The translations under genes were made by a program, and so were the position numbers. Below, piece by piece: positions 1 through 7,616 of a DNA stretch of 49,679 bases. This DNA is from Streptomyces plumbidurans (GTDB lineage Bacteria; Actinomycetota; Actinomycetes; Streptomycetales; Streptomycetaceae): positions 1 to 49,679 of the forward strand of contig NZ_JAFJSY010000012.1 of assembly GCF_019857225.1 (NCBI RefSeq), given 5' to 3'. The number at the start of each line of letters is the position of its first letter. Position 1 is the stretch's first letter. The notes below the pieces were generated by a model. It saw nothing but the letters and a program-made list of their open reading frames with translations, was not told the origin of the DNA and did not search any database.

Positions 1-250
1 ACAGCGCGGGGGCGGTCCTGCGCCGTACGCCCGAGCCGTGCCGTCGTACGACGGTGAGCTCGGTGTCCTCGGCGGGCAGCGGGCCGCTGCCGTCAATGTC
101 CCCGGCGGGCAGCGGGCCGCCGTCGGGGTCCCAGAAGGCGATCCGGCCCTGTCTCGGCACGGGTGCGGGCAGGAAGACGGCCGCGAGCCGCACGGGGACG
201 AACGACTTCGCCCCCTGCTCACGCTCGGCCACCGCAGCCGTGTCGCCCAT
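1..250 (-). CDS. 5' end of a probable SNF2/DEAD-type helicase (partial)
   Basis: An open frame starts with ATG at 250 and runs off the left edge, so only about 83 N-terminal residues are visible. The fragment includes FVPVRLAAVFLPAPVPRQGR followed by IAFWDPDGG and PLPAGD. This resembles, from memory, the N-terminus of a Streptomyces SNF2/DEAD-type helicase found near a ROK kinase. No helicase motif lies in the visible part, so the function rests on weak N-terminal resemblance and remembered synteny. The reading frame and start are better supported: codon bias is strongly Streptomyces-like and a 100-bp gap separates it from the next gene. Confidence 0.45.
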   Translation of the reverse strand, partial: MGDTAAVAEREQGAKSFVPVRLAAVFLPAPVPRQGRIAFWDPDGGPLPAGDIDGSGPLPAEDTELTVVRRHGSGVRRRTAPAL

Positions 251-350
251 ACGACCTGTCACCTTCCGCCCGTACGTCGGATCAGACGTCTTCGACTCTA
301 CGGGCGGGGTCTGACAATCGGCTCCGGCGCAGGGGACCGGGCGTGCCTGG

Positions 351-926
351 TCAGGGAACCGTGCGGGAGACGACGTAGAAGAACGGGTTGTTCTTGTTGC
401 CGAAGCTGACCATGACGTCCTGGGTCGGCTTCGGGGCCTTCTGCTTGTGGACCAGGCCGTACCAGGGGCCCGGGCTGGTGAAGTCCCAGCCGGTGATCTT
501 CTGGTCGCGGGCGTTGATGGTGATTTTGCCCTTTTTGAGGTCGGAGCGCTTGACGCCCATGTCGTTGAGGAAGACGTCGAGGTTGGCCTTGGGCGTCTGG
601 AACTGGACGTAGAGCCGGCTGGTCTTCCAGTTGTTGGTCTCGTAGGACGCGACCTTGCCCGAGGGGTGCGGCATCGGCACCTGGTAGAGGCGGCGCTGCA
701 CCTTCGACGGCCAGCCCTTGGTCAGGCCGGTCGCCGCGTACTTGGCCTCCTTGTCCTTGCCGCTGTTACGGCTCTGGTTGGCGGAGATCACCAGGTAGCC
801 GGCCGGGACGCCGATGAGCAGCACGATGATGATCAGGGTGAGCGCCCGGCGGCGGATCTTGTGGCGGCGGTCCTCGGGCGGCCGGGGCGGCTCCTGCGAG
901 GACGGGGACTGGCGCGGCACCGTCAT
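351..926 (-). CDS. Conserved single-pass membrane protein, 191 aa
   Basis: The protein has a short proline/arginine-rich cytoplasmic N-terminus, a basic stretch (HKIRRR), one hydrophobic segment at about residues 28-47 (LTLIIIVLLIGVPAGYLVI) and a roughly 140-residue outer domain. The outer domain ends NNPFFYVVSRTVP. I do not recognise the domain. The start is fixed by an ATGA overlap with the upstream ROK kinase stop (923-926), so the two genes are almost certainly co-translated. A longer open frame upstream is only the shadow of the kinase. Type II topology (N-in) is inferred from the basic residues before the membrane segment. Confidence 0.8.
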   Translation of the reverse strand: MTVPRQSPSSQEPPRPPEDRRHKIRRRALTLIIIVLLIGVPAGYLVISANQSRNSGKDKEAKYAATGLTKGWPSKVQRRLYQVPMPHPSGKVASYETNNWKTSRLYVQFQTPKANLDVFLNDMGVKRSDLKKGKITINARDQKITGWDFTSPGPWYGLVHKQKAPKPTQDVMVSFGNKNNPFFYVVSRTVP

Positions 927-2071
927 GCGCTGTCCCACTGGGAGCGGCGGGACTCGGTGTAGCGCGCGTAGCGCTCGTGCCGCTCGACCCGGCGCCGGTT
1001 GGCGCGGCGGAAGCGGCGGGCGACCAGCCGGGCCAGGTCGGCGGCGCCCACCATGCCGGCCTCGGGGCCGAGCTGGGCGCGGACGATACGGGCCTCGGGG
1101 CGGTAGCCGCGCCCGGTGAGCTGGCGCTTGAACGCGTCGCGCGCGGGAGCGATCAGCAGGTCGTCGGCCGCGGAGACGCCGCCGCCGATGACGAAGCAGG
1201 ACGGGTCGAGGGCGGCGGCGAGGTTGGCGATGCCGACGCCGAGCCACTGGCCGATGTCCTGCAGCAGCTCGACGCACATCGCGTCGCCCTCGCGGGCCAG
1301 CTCGGTGATCATCGGGCCGGTGATGTCACCGATCTGCCCCTTGACGTGCTCGATGATGCCGTACGCCACCGGGGAGTCGGCGGCGGCCAGCTCCTTGGCC
1401 TCGCGCACCAGCGCGTTGCCGGAGCTGTACTGCTCCCAGCAGCCGCGGTTGCCGCACGGGCAGCGGTGCCCGCCCGGCACCACCTGCATATGGCCGAACT
1501 CGCCGGCGACGCCGTACTTGCCCCGCTTGACCTGTCCGTCCTCCAGGATCGCGCCGCCGATACCGGTGCCGAGCGTGATCATGACCAGGTGGTCCTCGCC
1601 GCGGCCCGCGCCGAAGCGCCACTCCGCCCAGGCGGCGGCGTTGGCGTCGTTGTCGACCAGGACGGGCACGGCGAGGCGGCCCGCCAGGCGGTCGCGCAGC
1701 GGCTCGTTGCGCCAGGACAGGTGGGGCGCGAACAGGACGCGGTTGCGGTCGGCGTCGACCCAGCCGGCCGCGCCGATGCCCACCGCGTGGACGTCGTGCC
1801 GGTCGGACAGGTCCAGGACCAGTTCGACGATGGTGTCCTCGACGACCTTGGGACTCTTGGACTTGTCCGGCGTCTCCGCGCGGAGCTTCTCCAGGATGTT
1901 GCCGTCGGCGTCGACGACGCCGGCCATCACCTTGGTGCCGCCGATGTCGATGCCGACCGTGGGCACGCGGGGCGCGGTCAGGTGCGAGCGGCGCTCCCGG
2001 GTGCCGACCGTCCGCAGTGCGGGGGCGCGCCGGGAGCCTATGGGGGCGGTGAAGTTGCCGTAGGTGCTCAT
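923..2071 (-). CDS. ROK-family sugar kinase (glucokinase-like)
   Basis: The 382-residue protein carries the ROK ATP-binding signature IDIGGTK at 41-47, the catalytic aspartate in VDNDANAAAW (Asp142) and the zinc site (His194 in EFGHM; Cys204, Cys206 and Cys211 in CPCGNRGC). It probably phosphorylates glucose or a related sugar with ATP in the cytoplasm. About 38 residues precede the kinase fold, which is longer than usual for the family. I chose ATG 2071 because the upstream extension is arginine-rich noise. It overlaps the downstream membrane-protein gene by four bases. A palindrome 144 bp upstream (2215-2227) matches one upstream of the neighbouring dehydrogenase, so the GntR regulator next door probably controls it. 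The true substrate cannot be read from the sequence. Confidence 0.88.
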   Translation of the reverse strand: MSTYGNFTAPIGSRRAPALRTVGTRERRSHLTAPRVPTVGIDIGGTKVMAGVVDADGNILEKLRAETPDKSKSPKVVEDTIVELVLDLSDRHDVHAVGIGAAGWVDADRNRVLFAPHLSWRNEPLRDRLAGRLAVPVLVDNDANAAAWAEWRFGAGRGEDHLVMITLGTGIGGAILEDGQVKRGKYGVAGEFGHMQVVPGGHRCPCGNRGCWEQYSSGNALVREAKELAAADSPVAYGIIEHVKGQIGDITGPMITELAREGDAMCVELLQDIGQWLGVGIANLAAALDPSCFVIGGGVSAADDLLIAPARDAFKRQLTGRGYRPEARIVRAQLGPEAGMVGAADLARLVARRFRRANRRRVERHERYARYTESRRSQWDSA

Positions 2072-2214
2072 CAAGGCCCGATTCTGCCGCACGCTCACAC
2101 CGGGTGCCGAACGGGGCAGCGCAGGCCGCTTGCGGCGGCGCTCCCTGCCGGCCCCTGAGCACTGTTTCGACCGGGCTGTGCGGGACCGCCGAGGGACGCC
2201 CGATGCCGGATCGC

Positions 2215-2227
2215 ATTGTCCGGACAT
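2215..2227. promoter_or_regulatory. Putative GntR operator, copy 1
   Basis: ATTGTCCGGACAT has the perfect 10-bp core TGTCCGGACA. The identical 13-mer occurs at 3062-3074 on the other side of the GntR gene. It lies upstream of the ROK kinase. Symmetric cores of this kind are usual for HutC-type GntR regulators; binding by this protein is inferred. Confidence 0.6.
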
Positions 2228-2248
2228 TGCGACCAGTCGTCGGGGCGA

Positions 2249-3013
2249 TCAGGGCCGTACGAGCAGCTGGAACTCGAACGAGTAGCGCGACGGCCGGTAC
2301 GTGTGCGTGCCGTACTCGACCGCTCGGCCGGTGTCGTCGAAGGTGACGCGCTGCATGGTCAGCAGCGGGGCGCCCTCCGGCTCGGCGAGGCGCTCGGCCT
2401 CGGCGGCGGTGGCCGCGCGGGCCCCGATGGTCTGGCGGGCGCTGTGCAGGGTGATCCCGGCGGAGCGCATCATCCGGTACAGGCCGGTGGCCTCCAGTTG
2501 CTCGGTGTCCAGGTCGAGCAGGCCGGGCGGGATGAAGTTGCAGAGGTACGCCATCGGCTCGCCGTGCGCGAGCCGCAGCCGTTCGACGCGGTGCACGTCG
2601 CTGCCCTCGGCCACGTTCAGGGCGGCCGCGACCTCGGCGGTCGCGGCGACGACGGTGTTGACGAGCACCTTGGTGGCGGGGCGCTGACCGGCCGCCTCCA
2701 GGTCGTCGTAGAGGCTGGACAGCTCCAGGGGGCGTTTGACCTGGCTGTGCACGACCTGGGTGCCGACGCCGCGACGGCGCACCAGAAGGCCCTTGTCGAC
2801 CAGTGACTGGATGGCCTGGCGGACGGTGGGCCGGGACAGGCCGAGCCGTGCGGCGAGCTCGATCTCGTTGCCCAGCAGGCTGCCGGGGGTGAGCGCTCCG
2901 TGCTCGATGGCGGCTTCGAGCTGCTGGGAGAGCTGGAAGTACAGCGGCACCGGCGAGCTCCGGTCCACGCTGAGTTCGAGCGACACGGTGGGGTCCACTT
3001 CTGGTTTCGGCAC
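2249..3013 (-). CDS. GntR/HutC-family transcriptional regulator with UTRA domain
   Basis: The 254-residue protein has an N-terminal winged helix: PLYFQLSQQLEAAIEHG, then ELAARLGLSRPTVRQAIQSL at about residues 51-70, then the wing GLLVRRRGVGT. A C-terminal UTRA ligand-binding domain (about 95-250) follows, with HRVERLRLAHGEPMAY and an FEFQLLVRP end. It should bind a small sugar or sugar phosphate and act as a repressor. GTG 3013 is chosen because there is no Shine-Dalgarno sequence and a TACGCT hexamer (3020-3025) ends six bases upstream, which fits a leaderless transcript. The gene lies between a sugar kinase and a sugar dehydrogenase, each preceded by the same palindrome. Confidence 0.88.
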   Translation of the reverse strand: MPKPEVDPTVSLELSVDRSSPVPLYFQLSQQLEAAIEHGALTPGSLLGNEIELAARLGLSRPTVRQAIQSLVDKGLLVRRRGVGTQVVHSQVKRPLELSSLYDDLEAAGQRPATKVLVNTVVAATAEVAAALNVAEGSDVHRVERLRLAHGEPMAYLCNFIPPGLLDLDTEQLEATGLYRMMRSAGITLHSARQTIGARAATAAEAERLAEPEGAPLLTMQRVTFDDTGRAVEYGTHTYRPSRYSFEFQLLVRP

Positions 3014-3061
3014 GCGCCGAGCGTAGCTCCAGGCTGTGTTGACGGGAAGTTGTGTAGTTCG

Positions 3062-3108
3062 ATTGTCCGGACATATGCATTGACAGCGTACGCACGGAAC
3101 CCTCACTT
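3062..3108 (+). promoter_or_regulatory. GntR operator copy 2 and promoter of the dehydrogenase
   Basis: ATTGTCCGGACAT occupies 3062-3074, identical to 2215-2227. A TTGACA -35 hexamer follows at 3080-3085, then 17 bp and a TCACTT -10-like hexamer at 3103-3108. The expected start point is at about 3115, right at the dehydrogenase ATG (3116), which has no Shine-Dalgarno sequence. The transcript may be leaderless, with the operator just upstream of the -35. Confidence 0.55.
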
Positions 3109-3115
3109 TGTTTCC

Positions 3116-4138
3116 ATGCGCATCGGGGTCATCGGTACGGGGCGGATCGGCGCCATTCACGCGAACACCCTCAGCCGCAATCGCGAGGTGGGGTCGCTGA
3201 TCCTCACCGACGTCGATCCGGCACGGGCGCAGGAGCTCGCCCGACGGCTCGGCGAGACGGCGGCGCCCGGGGTGGACGAGATCTTCAGGTGGGGCGTGGA
3301 CGCCGTGGTGATCACCACGGCCACGTCGGCCCACGCCGAACTGATCGGTCGGGCAGCACGCTCGGGGCTGCCGGTCTTCTGCGAGAAGCCCATCGCGCTC
3401 GATCTGCCGGGAACGCTGAACGCGATCGCCGAGGTCGAGGCCGCCGGGACGATTCTGCAGATGGGGTTCCAGCGCCGCTTCGACACCGGCTACTCGGGCG
3501 CGCGAGACGCGGTCCTGTCGGGCCGGCTCGGACGGCTGCACACCGTACGCGCGCTCACCTCCGAGCAGGCGCCTCCCCGGCCCGGCTGGCTGCCGCTGTC
3601 GGGTGGACTGTACCGGGACACGCTGATCCACGACTTCGACATGCTGCGCTGGGTGACGGGCCGCGAGGTCGTCGACGTGTACGCCGCCGGGTCGGACGCG
3701 GGGCCCGAGATGTTCCGCGAGGCGGGCGACGTGGACACGGCCGCGGCGCTGCTCACGCTCGACGACAGCACCCTCGCGACGGCCACGGCGACACGGCTGA
3801 ACGGCGCCGGCTACGACGTCCGCATGGAGCTGGCCGGTGAGCTCGACCAGATCGTCGTCGGCCTGGACGACCGGACCCCGATCGCGTCCACCGAGCCGAC
3901 CGGGCCGCCCGCCGCGGACAAGCCGTGGACCGGTTTCCTGGAGCGCTTCGGGCCCGCCTACGAGGCTGAGTTGTCGGCGTTCGTCGAGGTCGTGCTCGGG
4001 CAGCGGGCCAACCCGTGCGACGGCCGTGAGGCCCTGCAGGCGCTGCGGATCGCCGAGGCGTGCGCGGTCTCCAGACGGGAGCGCAGACCGGTGGCCCTCG
4101 CGGAGATCCCGGGCCGGACCGAGACGGCGTTCACGTGA
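3116..4138 (+). CDS. Gfo/Idh/MocA-family NAD(P)-dependent dehydrogenase (inositol 2-dehydrogenase-like)
   Basis: The 340-residue protein opens with the Rossmann motif GTGRIGAIHANTL and has the family's EKPIALDL motif at residues 90-97 (Lys91 is the expected catalytic lysine). The active-site stretch RDTLIHDFDMLRWVTG contains the DxxxH-type pair. It most resembles inositol 2-dehydrogenases, oxidising a cyclic polyol or sugar with NAD+, but the substrate is not determined. It is divergent from the GntR regulator and preceded by the operator that also precedes the ROK kinase, so it likely belongs to one sugar-catabolic regulon. Its 3' end overlaps the convergent gene by eight bases. Confidence 0.85.
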   Translation: MRIGVIGTGRIGAIHANTLSRNREVGSLILTDVDPARAQELARRLGETAAPGVDEIFRWGVDAVVITTATSAHAELIGRAARSGLPVFCEKPIALDLPGTLNAIAEVEAAGTILQMGFQRRFDTGYSGARDAVLSGRLGRLHTVRALTSEQAPPRPGWLPLSGGLYRDTLIHDFDMLRWVTGREVVDVYAAGSDAGPEMFREAGDVDTAAALLTLDDSTLATATATRLNGAGYDVRMELAGELDQIVVGLDDRTPIASTEPTGPPAADKPWTGFLERFGPAYEAELSAFVEVVLGQRANPCDGREALQALRIAEACAVSRRERRPVALAEIPGRTETAFT

Positions 4139-4634
4139 GCAGGCGTACGGCCGGTGTCGTCGCGTCCGTGGCCATGACCGACTCGCAGTGGGCGCAGCGC
4201 AGTTCGTGGGGCCGGACCAGGTTGGTCTGGACGCTGCCCGTGCCCCCCTCCTTGGCCTTGCGGCAGTAGTAACCGAGGTGCAGGCGCACCCAGGGGTGGC
4301 TGGTGGGCGCCTGGCCCGCCCTGCCGTCCCTCGTGTCCTCGAAGGGGGCCCACCAGAAGTCGACCAGGGCACGCAGACCCAGCCGGTCCTTGCCCGAGGT
4401 CGTGTCGTACGCGGCGATCCGGCCCGCCGTGTAGTGCCGCCCGAAGCCGCTGCGGCTGCCCGAGCACAGGGCGCGCTCGGCGCCGCGCTCGTAGACCGTG
4501 GTGCGTCCGGTCCGCTCGCAGACGAAGCAGTCCACGCTGAACTCCAGCTTGGAACGCCAGTGCAGGTTGTGGAAGTCGTCGCCGCTTCCGACGAGGCCGG
4601 TCAGCTCGGCGGTGATCTCCGCGGTGCGCAGCAC
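4131..4634 (-). CDS. Conserved hypothetical protein with paired CxxC motifs
   Basis: This is a 167-residue soluble protein with no signal peptide. Cysteines occur as CFVC (36-39), a single Cys in YYCRKAKEGG, and CAHC near residue 145. The pairing suggests a zinc-binding module split by an aromatic-rich middle (DFWWAPFEDTRDG). I do not recognise the family. The ATG at 4634 gives compact spacing to the upstream response-regulator stop (4677). The 3' end overlaps the convergent dehydrogenase gene. Confidence 0.65.
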   Translation of the reverse strand: MLRTAEITAELTGLVGSGDDFHNLHWRSKLEFSVDCFVCERTGRTTVYERGAERALCSGSRSGFGRHYTAGRIAAYDTTSGKDRLGLRALVDFWWAPFEDTRDGRAGQAPTSHPWVRLHLGYYCRKAKEGGTGSVQTNLVRPHELRCAHCESVMATDATTPAVRLLT

Positions 4635-4676
4635 GTGTGCCCCTCCCGGTGCATGGTCAACGCATGGCGGGCGCGG

Positions 4677-5357
4677 CTAGTGCCCGTTTTCCTCTGACTC
4701 CTCCAGCAGGCCCGCGTCGTACGCCAACAGGGCGATCTGCACACGGTTGTTGAGGTCGAGCTTGGCCAGGATGCGGGAGACGTGGGTCTTGACGGTGGCG
4801 ACGCTCATGAAGAGCGTGCCGGCGATCTCGGCGTTGGACAGGCCGCGGCCGACCGCGACGGCGACCTCGCGTTCGCGGTCGTTGAGGACCTCCATGCGCA
4901 CGCGCGCGTGCGCGTGCCGGGTGTCGACGCCGGTCCCGGCGGCGTGCTGCATCAACTGCCGTGTGACGACGGGCGACAGGACGGGGTCACCAACCGCGAC
5001 CCGGCGCACGGCGTCGACGATCTCGGTCGGCGGGGTGTCCTTGAGGACGAACCCGGCGGCGCCCGCGCGCAGGGCGCGCAGCACCTGTTCGTCGGCGTGG
5101 AAGGTGGTGAGGACCACGACCTGGGGTGCGTCCGCCCGGCTCCGCAGCCGCTCCGTCGCGGTGAGGCCGTCCACGGACGGCATCCGGATGTCCATGAGGA
5201 CCACGTCCGGGCGGGTGCGGTCGACCAGGGCCTCGACCTCGGCGCCGTCGGCCGCCTCGCCCACGATCTCGATGTCGTCGGCGCCGCCCATCATCAGGGA
5301 CAGCCCGGCCCGCACCAGGGGATCGTCGTCCACGAGGAGCACTTTGATCGCAGTCAT
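4677..5357 (-). CDS. NarL/FixJ-type response regulator
   Basis: The 226-residue protein has a receiver domain with the acidic pocket VDDDP (Asp10-12) and phosphoacceptor Asp56 in VLMDIRMP, plus the conserved LKD lysine. A LuxR-type helix-turn-helix follows (LNDREREVAVAVGRGLSNAE, ATVKTHVSRILAKL, about 155-210). ATG 5357 is chosen because GTAAGG precedes it and the receiver fold begins at once; the frame is open 19 codons further up. It lies 66 bp downstream of the histidine kinase gene on the same strand, so the pair forms one two-component system. The target genes are unknown. Confidence 0.92.
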   Translation of the reverse strand: MTAIKVLLVDDDPLVRAGLSLMMGGADDIEIVGEAADGAEVEALVDRTRPDVVLMDIRMPSVDGLTATERLRSRADAPQVVVLTTFHADEQVLRALRAGAAGFVLKDTPPTEIVDAVRRVAVGDPVLSPVVTRQLMQHAAGTGVDTRHAHARVRMEVLNDREREVAVAVGRGLSNAEIAGTLFMSVATVKTHVSRILAKLDLNNRVQIALLAYDAGLLEESEENGH

Positions 5358-5403
5358 GGGCCTTACGTAATCACGCCGGTCGCGTCCGCCGCGCCCGGGT
5401 CGC

Positions 5404-5440
5404 GTCATCCCCACGGCAGCCGGTCATCCCCACGGCAGCC
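5404..5440. repeat. Tandem duplication of an 18-bp segment at the kinase stop codon
   Basis: GTCATCCCCACGGCAGCC occurs at 5404-5421 and again at 5423-5440. The second copy contains the kinase stop codon, so the last codons of the kinase are duplicated directly after its stop. Confidence 0.85.
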
Positions 5441-6674
5441 AGGCGCGGACCCGGAAACCCCCGTCCGCCACCGGCCCGTGCTCCAGCCGGCCACCGGCCA
5501 GTGTGGCCCGCTCAGTCAGCCCGATCAGGCCCTGCCCGGACCCGGGCACCAGAGGCACGTCGCCCTCGGGGGCGGGGTTGCGTACGTCCACCACCAGGCC
5601 GTCGCCCGGTGCACCCGTGACGGCGACGGTGACCTCCGTACCGGGGGCGTGCTTACGGGCGTTGGTCAAGGCCTCCTGCGCGATGCGGTAGGCGGTGCGG
5701 CCGACGGAGGAGGGGACGGCGGCGGGGTCGCTGACCCGGCTCGCGAGGGTGACCTTCATGCCGGCCTCGCGGGACTCGGCGACCAGTGCGTCCAGAGCGG
5801 CGAGCGTCGGCTGGGGGCGGCCCGCGTCGTCGGGCTCGCCCGCGCGCAGGACGCCGATGATCTCCCGCAGGTCCTGCAGTGCCTCGTGCGCGCTCTCGCG
5901 GATGACGCCGGCCGCCCGCGCGATCTCCTCCTGTGGCGCGTCCGGCCGGAACTCCAGGGCGCCCGCGTGCACGCTGAGCAGCGTCAGCCGGTGCGCGAGG
6001 ACGTCGTGCATCTCGCGGGCGATGGCCTCGCGGGCCAGCCGCTGGGCCTGCTCGGCGCGCAGCTGGGCCTCCGTCTCGGCGCGCCGGGCACGGTCGCGCA
6101 GGCTCAGCATGAGCTGGCGCTTGGAGCGGACGAACATGCCCCAGGCGATGACGGTGAGGGTGGCCATCTCCGTGAACGCGACCGCGCCCGCGTACGGCAG
6201 GTCGGGGTCGGGGCGCAGCCAGTACTGCAGCGGCACCTGGACGAGTCCGATGCCGCCGATCCAGGCGACGTAACGGAAGGGCCGGTGCACGGCCAGGGTG
6301 AACAGGACGACCACGCCGGCCCCGCCCGCGGTGTTCGACAGCATGCCGACGGGGATCATCGCGATGGCGAGCCCGAGCGGCCAGCGGCGGCGCAGCCACA
6401 CCGCGCCACAGGCGAGCGCGCCGAGCAGCTGGTCGACGACCGCGAGGGAGTGCGAGGTGTGGACGTCGTTGTTCAGGGTGTCCGCGGCCGCCAGGCCGAG
6501 CGCGACGGCCAGCAGGAAGCAGGTGAAGTCGACGGCCCAGTCGCGCGCGGTGCGCCGGGGCCGGCGTCCGCCGCGCCCGGAGTCGGGGTCCAGCTCGTGC
6601 AGCAGGGCGGACGGGAACAGCCATCTGCGCCCTATGACCCCTGCGGCGGCCGACGCCGCCTTGTCCTTGCTCAC
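5424..6674 (-). CDS. Sensor histidine kinase (HisKA_3 / NarL-partner type)
   Basis: The protein is about 416 residues. After a basic linker it has several hydrophobic segments (DFTCFLLAVALGLAAADTL, GLAIAMIPVGMLSNTAGGAG, VVVLFTLAVH and others), giving a four-to-six-helix membrane sensor. A dimerisation/phosphoacceptor helix follows (REMHDVLAHRLTLLSVHAG, His in EMHDVLAH), then an ATPase domain with N-box (ALTNARKHAPG) and G-box (GSGQGLIGLTERA). It should autophosphorylate and pass phosphate to the downstream regulator. GTG 6674 is preferred; an in-frame TTG at 6683 is possible. Neither has a strong ribosome-binding site. The signal sensed is unknown. Confidence 0.9.
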   Translation of the reverse strand: MSKDKAASAAAGVIGRRWLFPSALLHELDPDSGRGGRRPRRTARDWAVDFTCFLLAVALGLAAADTLNNDVHTSHSLAVVDQLLGALACGAVWLRRRWPLGLAIAMIPVGMLSNTAGGAGVVVLFTLAVHRPFRYVAWIGGIGLVQVPLQYWLRPDPDLPYAGAVAFTEMATLTVIAWGMFVRSKRQLMLSLRDRARRAETEAQLRAEQAQRLAREAIAREMHDVLAHRLTLLSVHAGALEFRPDAPQEEIARAAGVIRESAHEALQDLREIIGVLRAGEPDDAGRPQPTLAALDALVAESREAGMKVTLASRVSDPAAVPSSVGRTAYRIAQEALTNARKHAPGTEVTVAVTGAPGDGLVVDVRNPAPEGDVPLVPGSGQGLIGLTERATLAGGRLEHGPVADGGFRVRAWLPWG

Positions 6675-6852
6675 GGTCGACAAATCTACGCACGAACGGC
6701 CGCGGTCACCGCTTCGCGCGGGCGATCCCCGACCAAAGTCGCGCGGGTGAAGACTTTCGGCGTGCCCGCCTTGCGGCGAGGGGCACTTACGTCGGACACG
6801 GCTCGCCCCGCGGCCGATGTGCGTGGGGGGTCCGCGGGGCGAGGCTCAGGGC

Positions 6853-7053
6853 ATGAAGCAGGTGCTGGAGGTGCTCGGTTTCCTTGCCCTGGTGCAGGGC
6901 GTGCTGGGCCTGTTGCACGAGTTCACCCACTGGCATGTGGGCCTCGTGCAGCGGCTCGGCTTCCTCGACGACTACGGGATCTACGCGAGCGTCGCCCTGG
7001 TGGTGCTGGCGTGCGCGCTGTTCGCCGCCGCGGAGAGCCGGAAGTCCGGATGA
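6853..7053 (+). CDS. Small conserved membrane protein, 66 aa
   Basis: The sequence starts MKQVLEVLGFLALVQGVLGL and has a second hydrophobic segment near the C-terminus (IYASVALVVLACALFAAA), giving two membrane helices joined by HEFTHWHVGLVQRLGFLDD. ATG 6853 fits the preceding GCTCAGGGC. Function is unknown. The 3' end forms the left arm of a strong hairpin (7036-7074). Confidence 0.7.
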   Translation: MKQVLEVLGFLALVQGVLGLLHEFTHWHVGLVQRLGFLDDYGIYASVALVVLACALFAAAESRKSG

Positions 7054-7074
7054 ACGCGGACCGGACTTCCGGCT
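7036..7074. terminator. Bidirectional hairpin between convergent genes
   Basis: AGCCGGAAGTCCGG (7036-7049) and CCGGACTTCCGGCT (7061-7074) are perfectly complementary, with a 14-bp stem and an 11-nt loop. The hairpin sits between the convergent small membrane protein and ribonuclease genes. There is no T-tract, as is common for Streptomyces terminators. Confidence 0.75.
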
Positions 7075-7111
7075 GGTCGCGCCGTTCCTCGTACCGAGCG
7101 GGGGAAGTCGC

Positions 7112-7507
7112 TCAGCAGCCGAAGTCGATCAGGTCGAACGTGACGTAGTGGTCGGAGGTGTAGTAGTCCTCCTGGGTCTGCTCACCGGTGACGATCCGGC
7201 GGGCGCCGCGCGTGGAGGAGCCGGGCGTCTTGACCGTGTACTCGTGGTAGTAGCCGGAGGACTGGCTGGGCAGGACGCCTTCCCGGTTCGAGAAGACGGT
7301 GCCGTCCTGCTCGTACGGGTACGGGCCGCCCTTCGCGATGAGGTCCAGGGTGTCGTACGCCTGGGAGGGCAGGTCGCCGTAGCAGATGCTGCCGACGGAC
7401 GTGGGGGCGGCGTCGGCCGTGGTTGCGGTGACGGTGCCGCCCACGACGAGGGCGGACAGGAGGGCGGCTGCGGCGCCGATGCGAGTGATGTGTGGGGGGA
7501 ATCTCAT
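7112..7507 (-). CDS. Secreted guanyl-specific ribonuclease (RNase Sa family)
   Basis: The 131-residue precursor has a signal peptide (hydrophobic IGAAAALLSALVVGGTVTAT, likely cleaved near DAAPT). The mature domain of about 97 residues closely follows S. aureofaciens RNase Sa: TLDLIAKGGPYPYEQDGTVF, NREGVLP, YYHEYTV, TRGARRI and EDYYTSDHY. RNase Sa residues Glu54, Arg65 and His85 are matched by the Glu of YYHEY, the Arg of TRG and the His of DHY. The disulfide cysteines Cys7 and Cys96 are matched by ICYGDLP and the final Cys. It cleaves RNA after guanosine outside the cell. I saw no barstar-like inhibitor gene nearby. Confidence 0.95.
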   Translation of the reverse strand: MRFPPHITRIGAAAALLSALVVGGTVTATTADAAPTSVGSICYGDLPSQAYDTLDLIAKGGPYPYEQDGTVFSNREGVLPSQSSGYYHEYTVKTPGSSTRGARRIVTGEQTQEDYYTSDHYVTFDLIDFGC

Positions 7508-7616
7508 GGCTCCATGATGACGCGCGTAGACAGTGGCATGTCAATGTCAAGCCAGGAGATTTTCCTTTGACGTCCGATGAGTTCGCCCCGAGTTAACCTG
7601 CCTCGGGCGCTGTGCC

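Noticed and set aside
3157..3786. Minus-strand open frames inside the Gfo/Idh/MocA gene.
   Set aside because: Serine/arginine-rich composition typical of antisense frames in high-G+C coding DNA.
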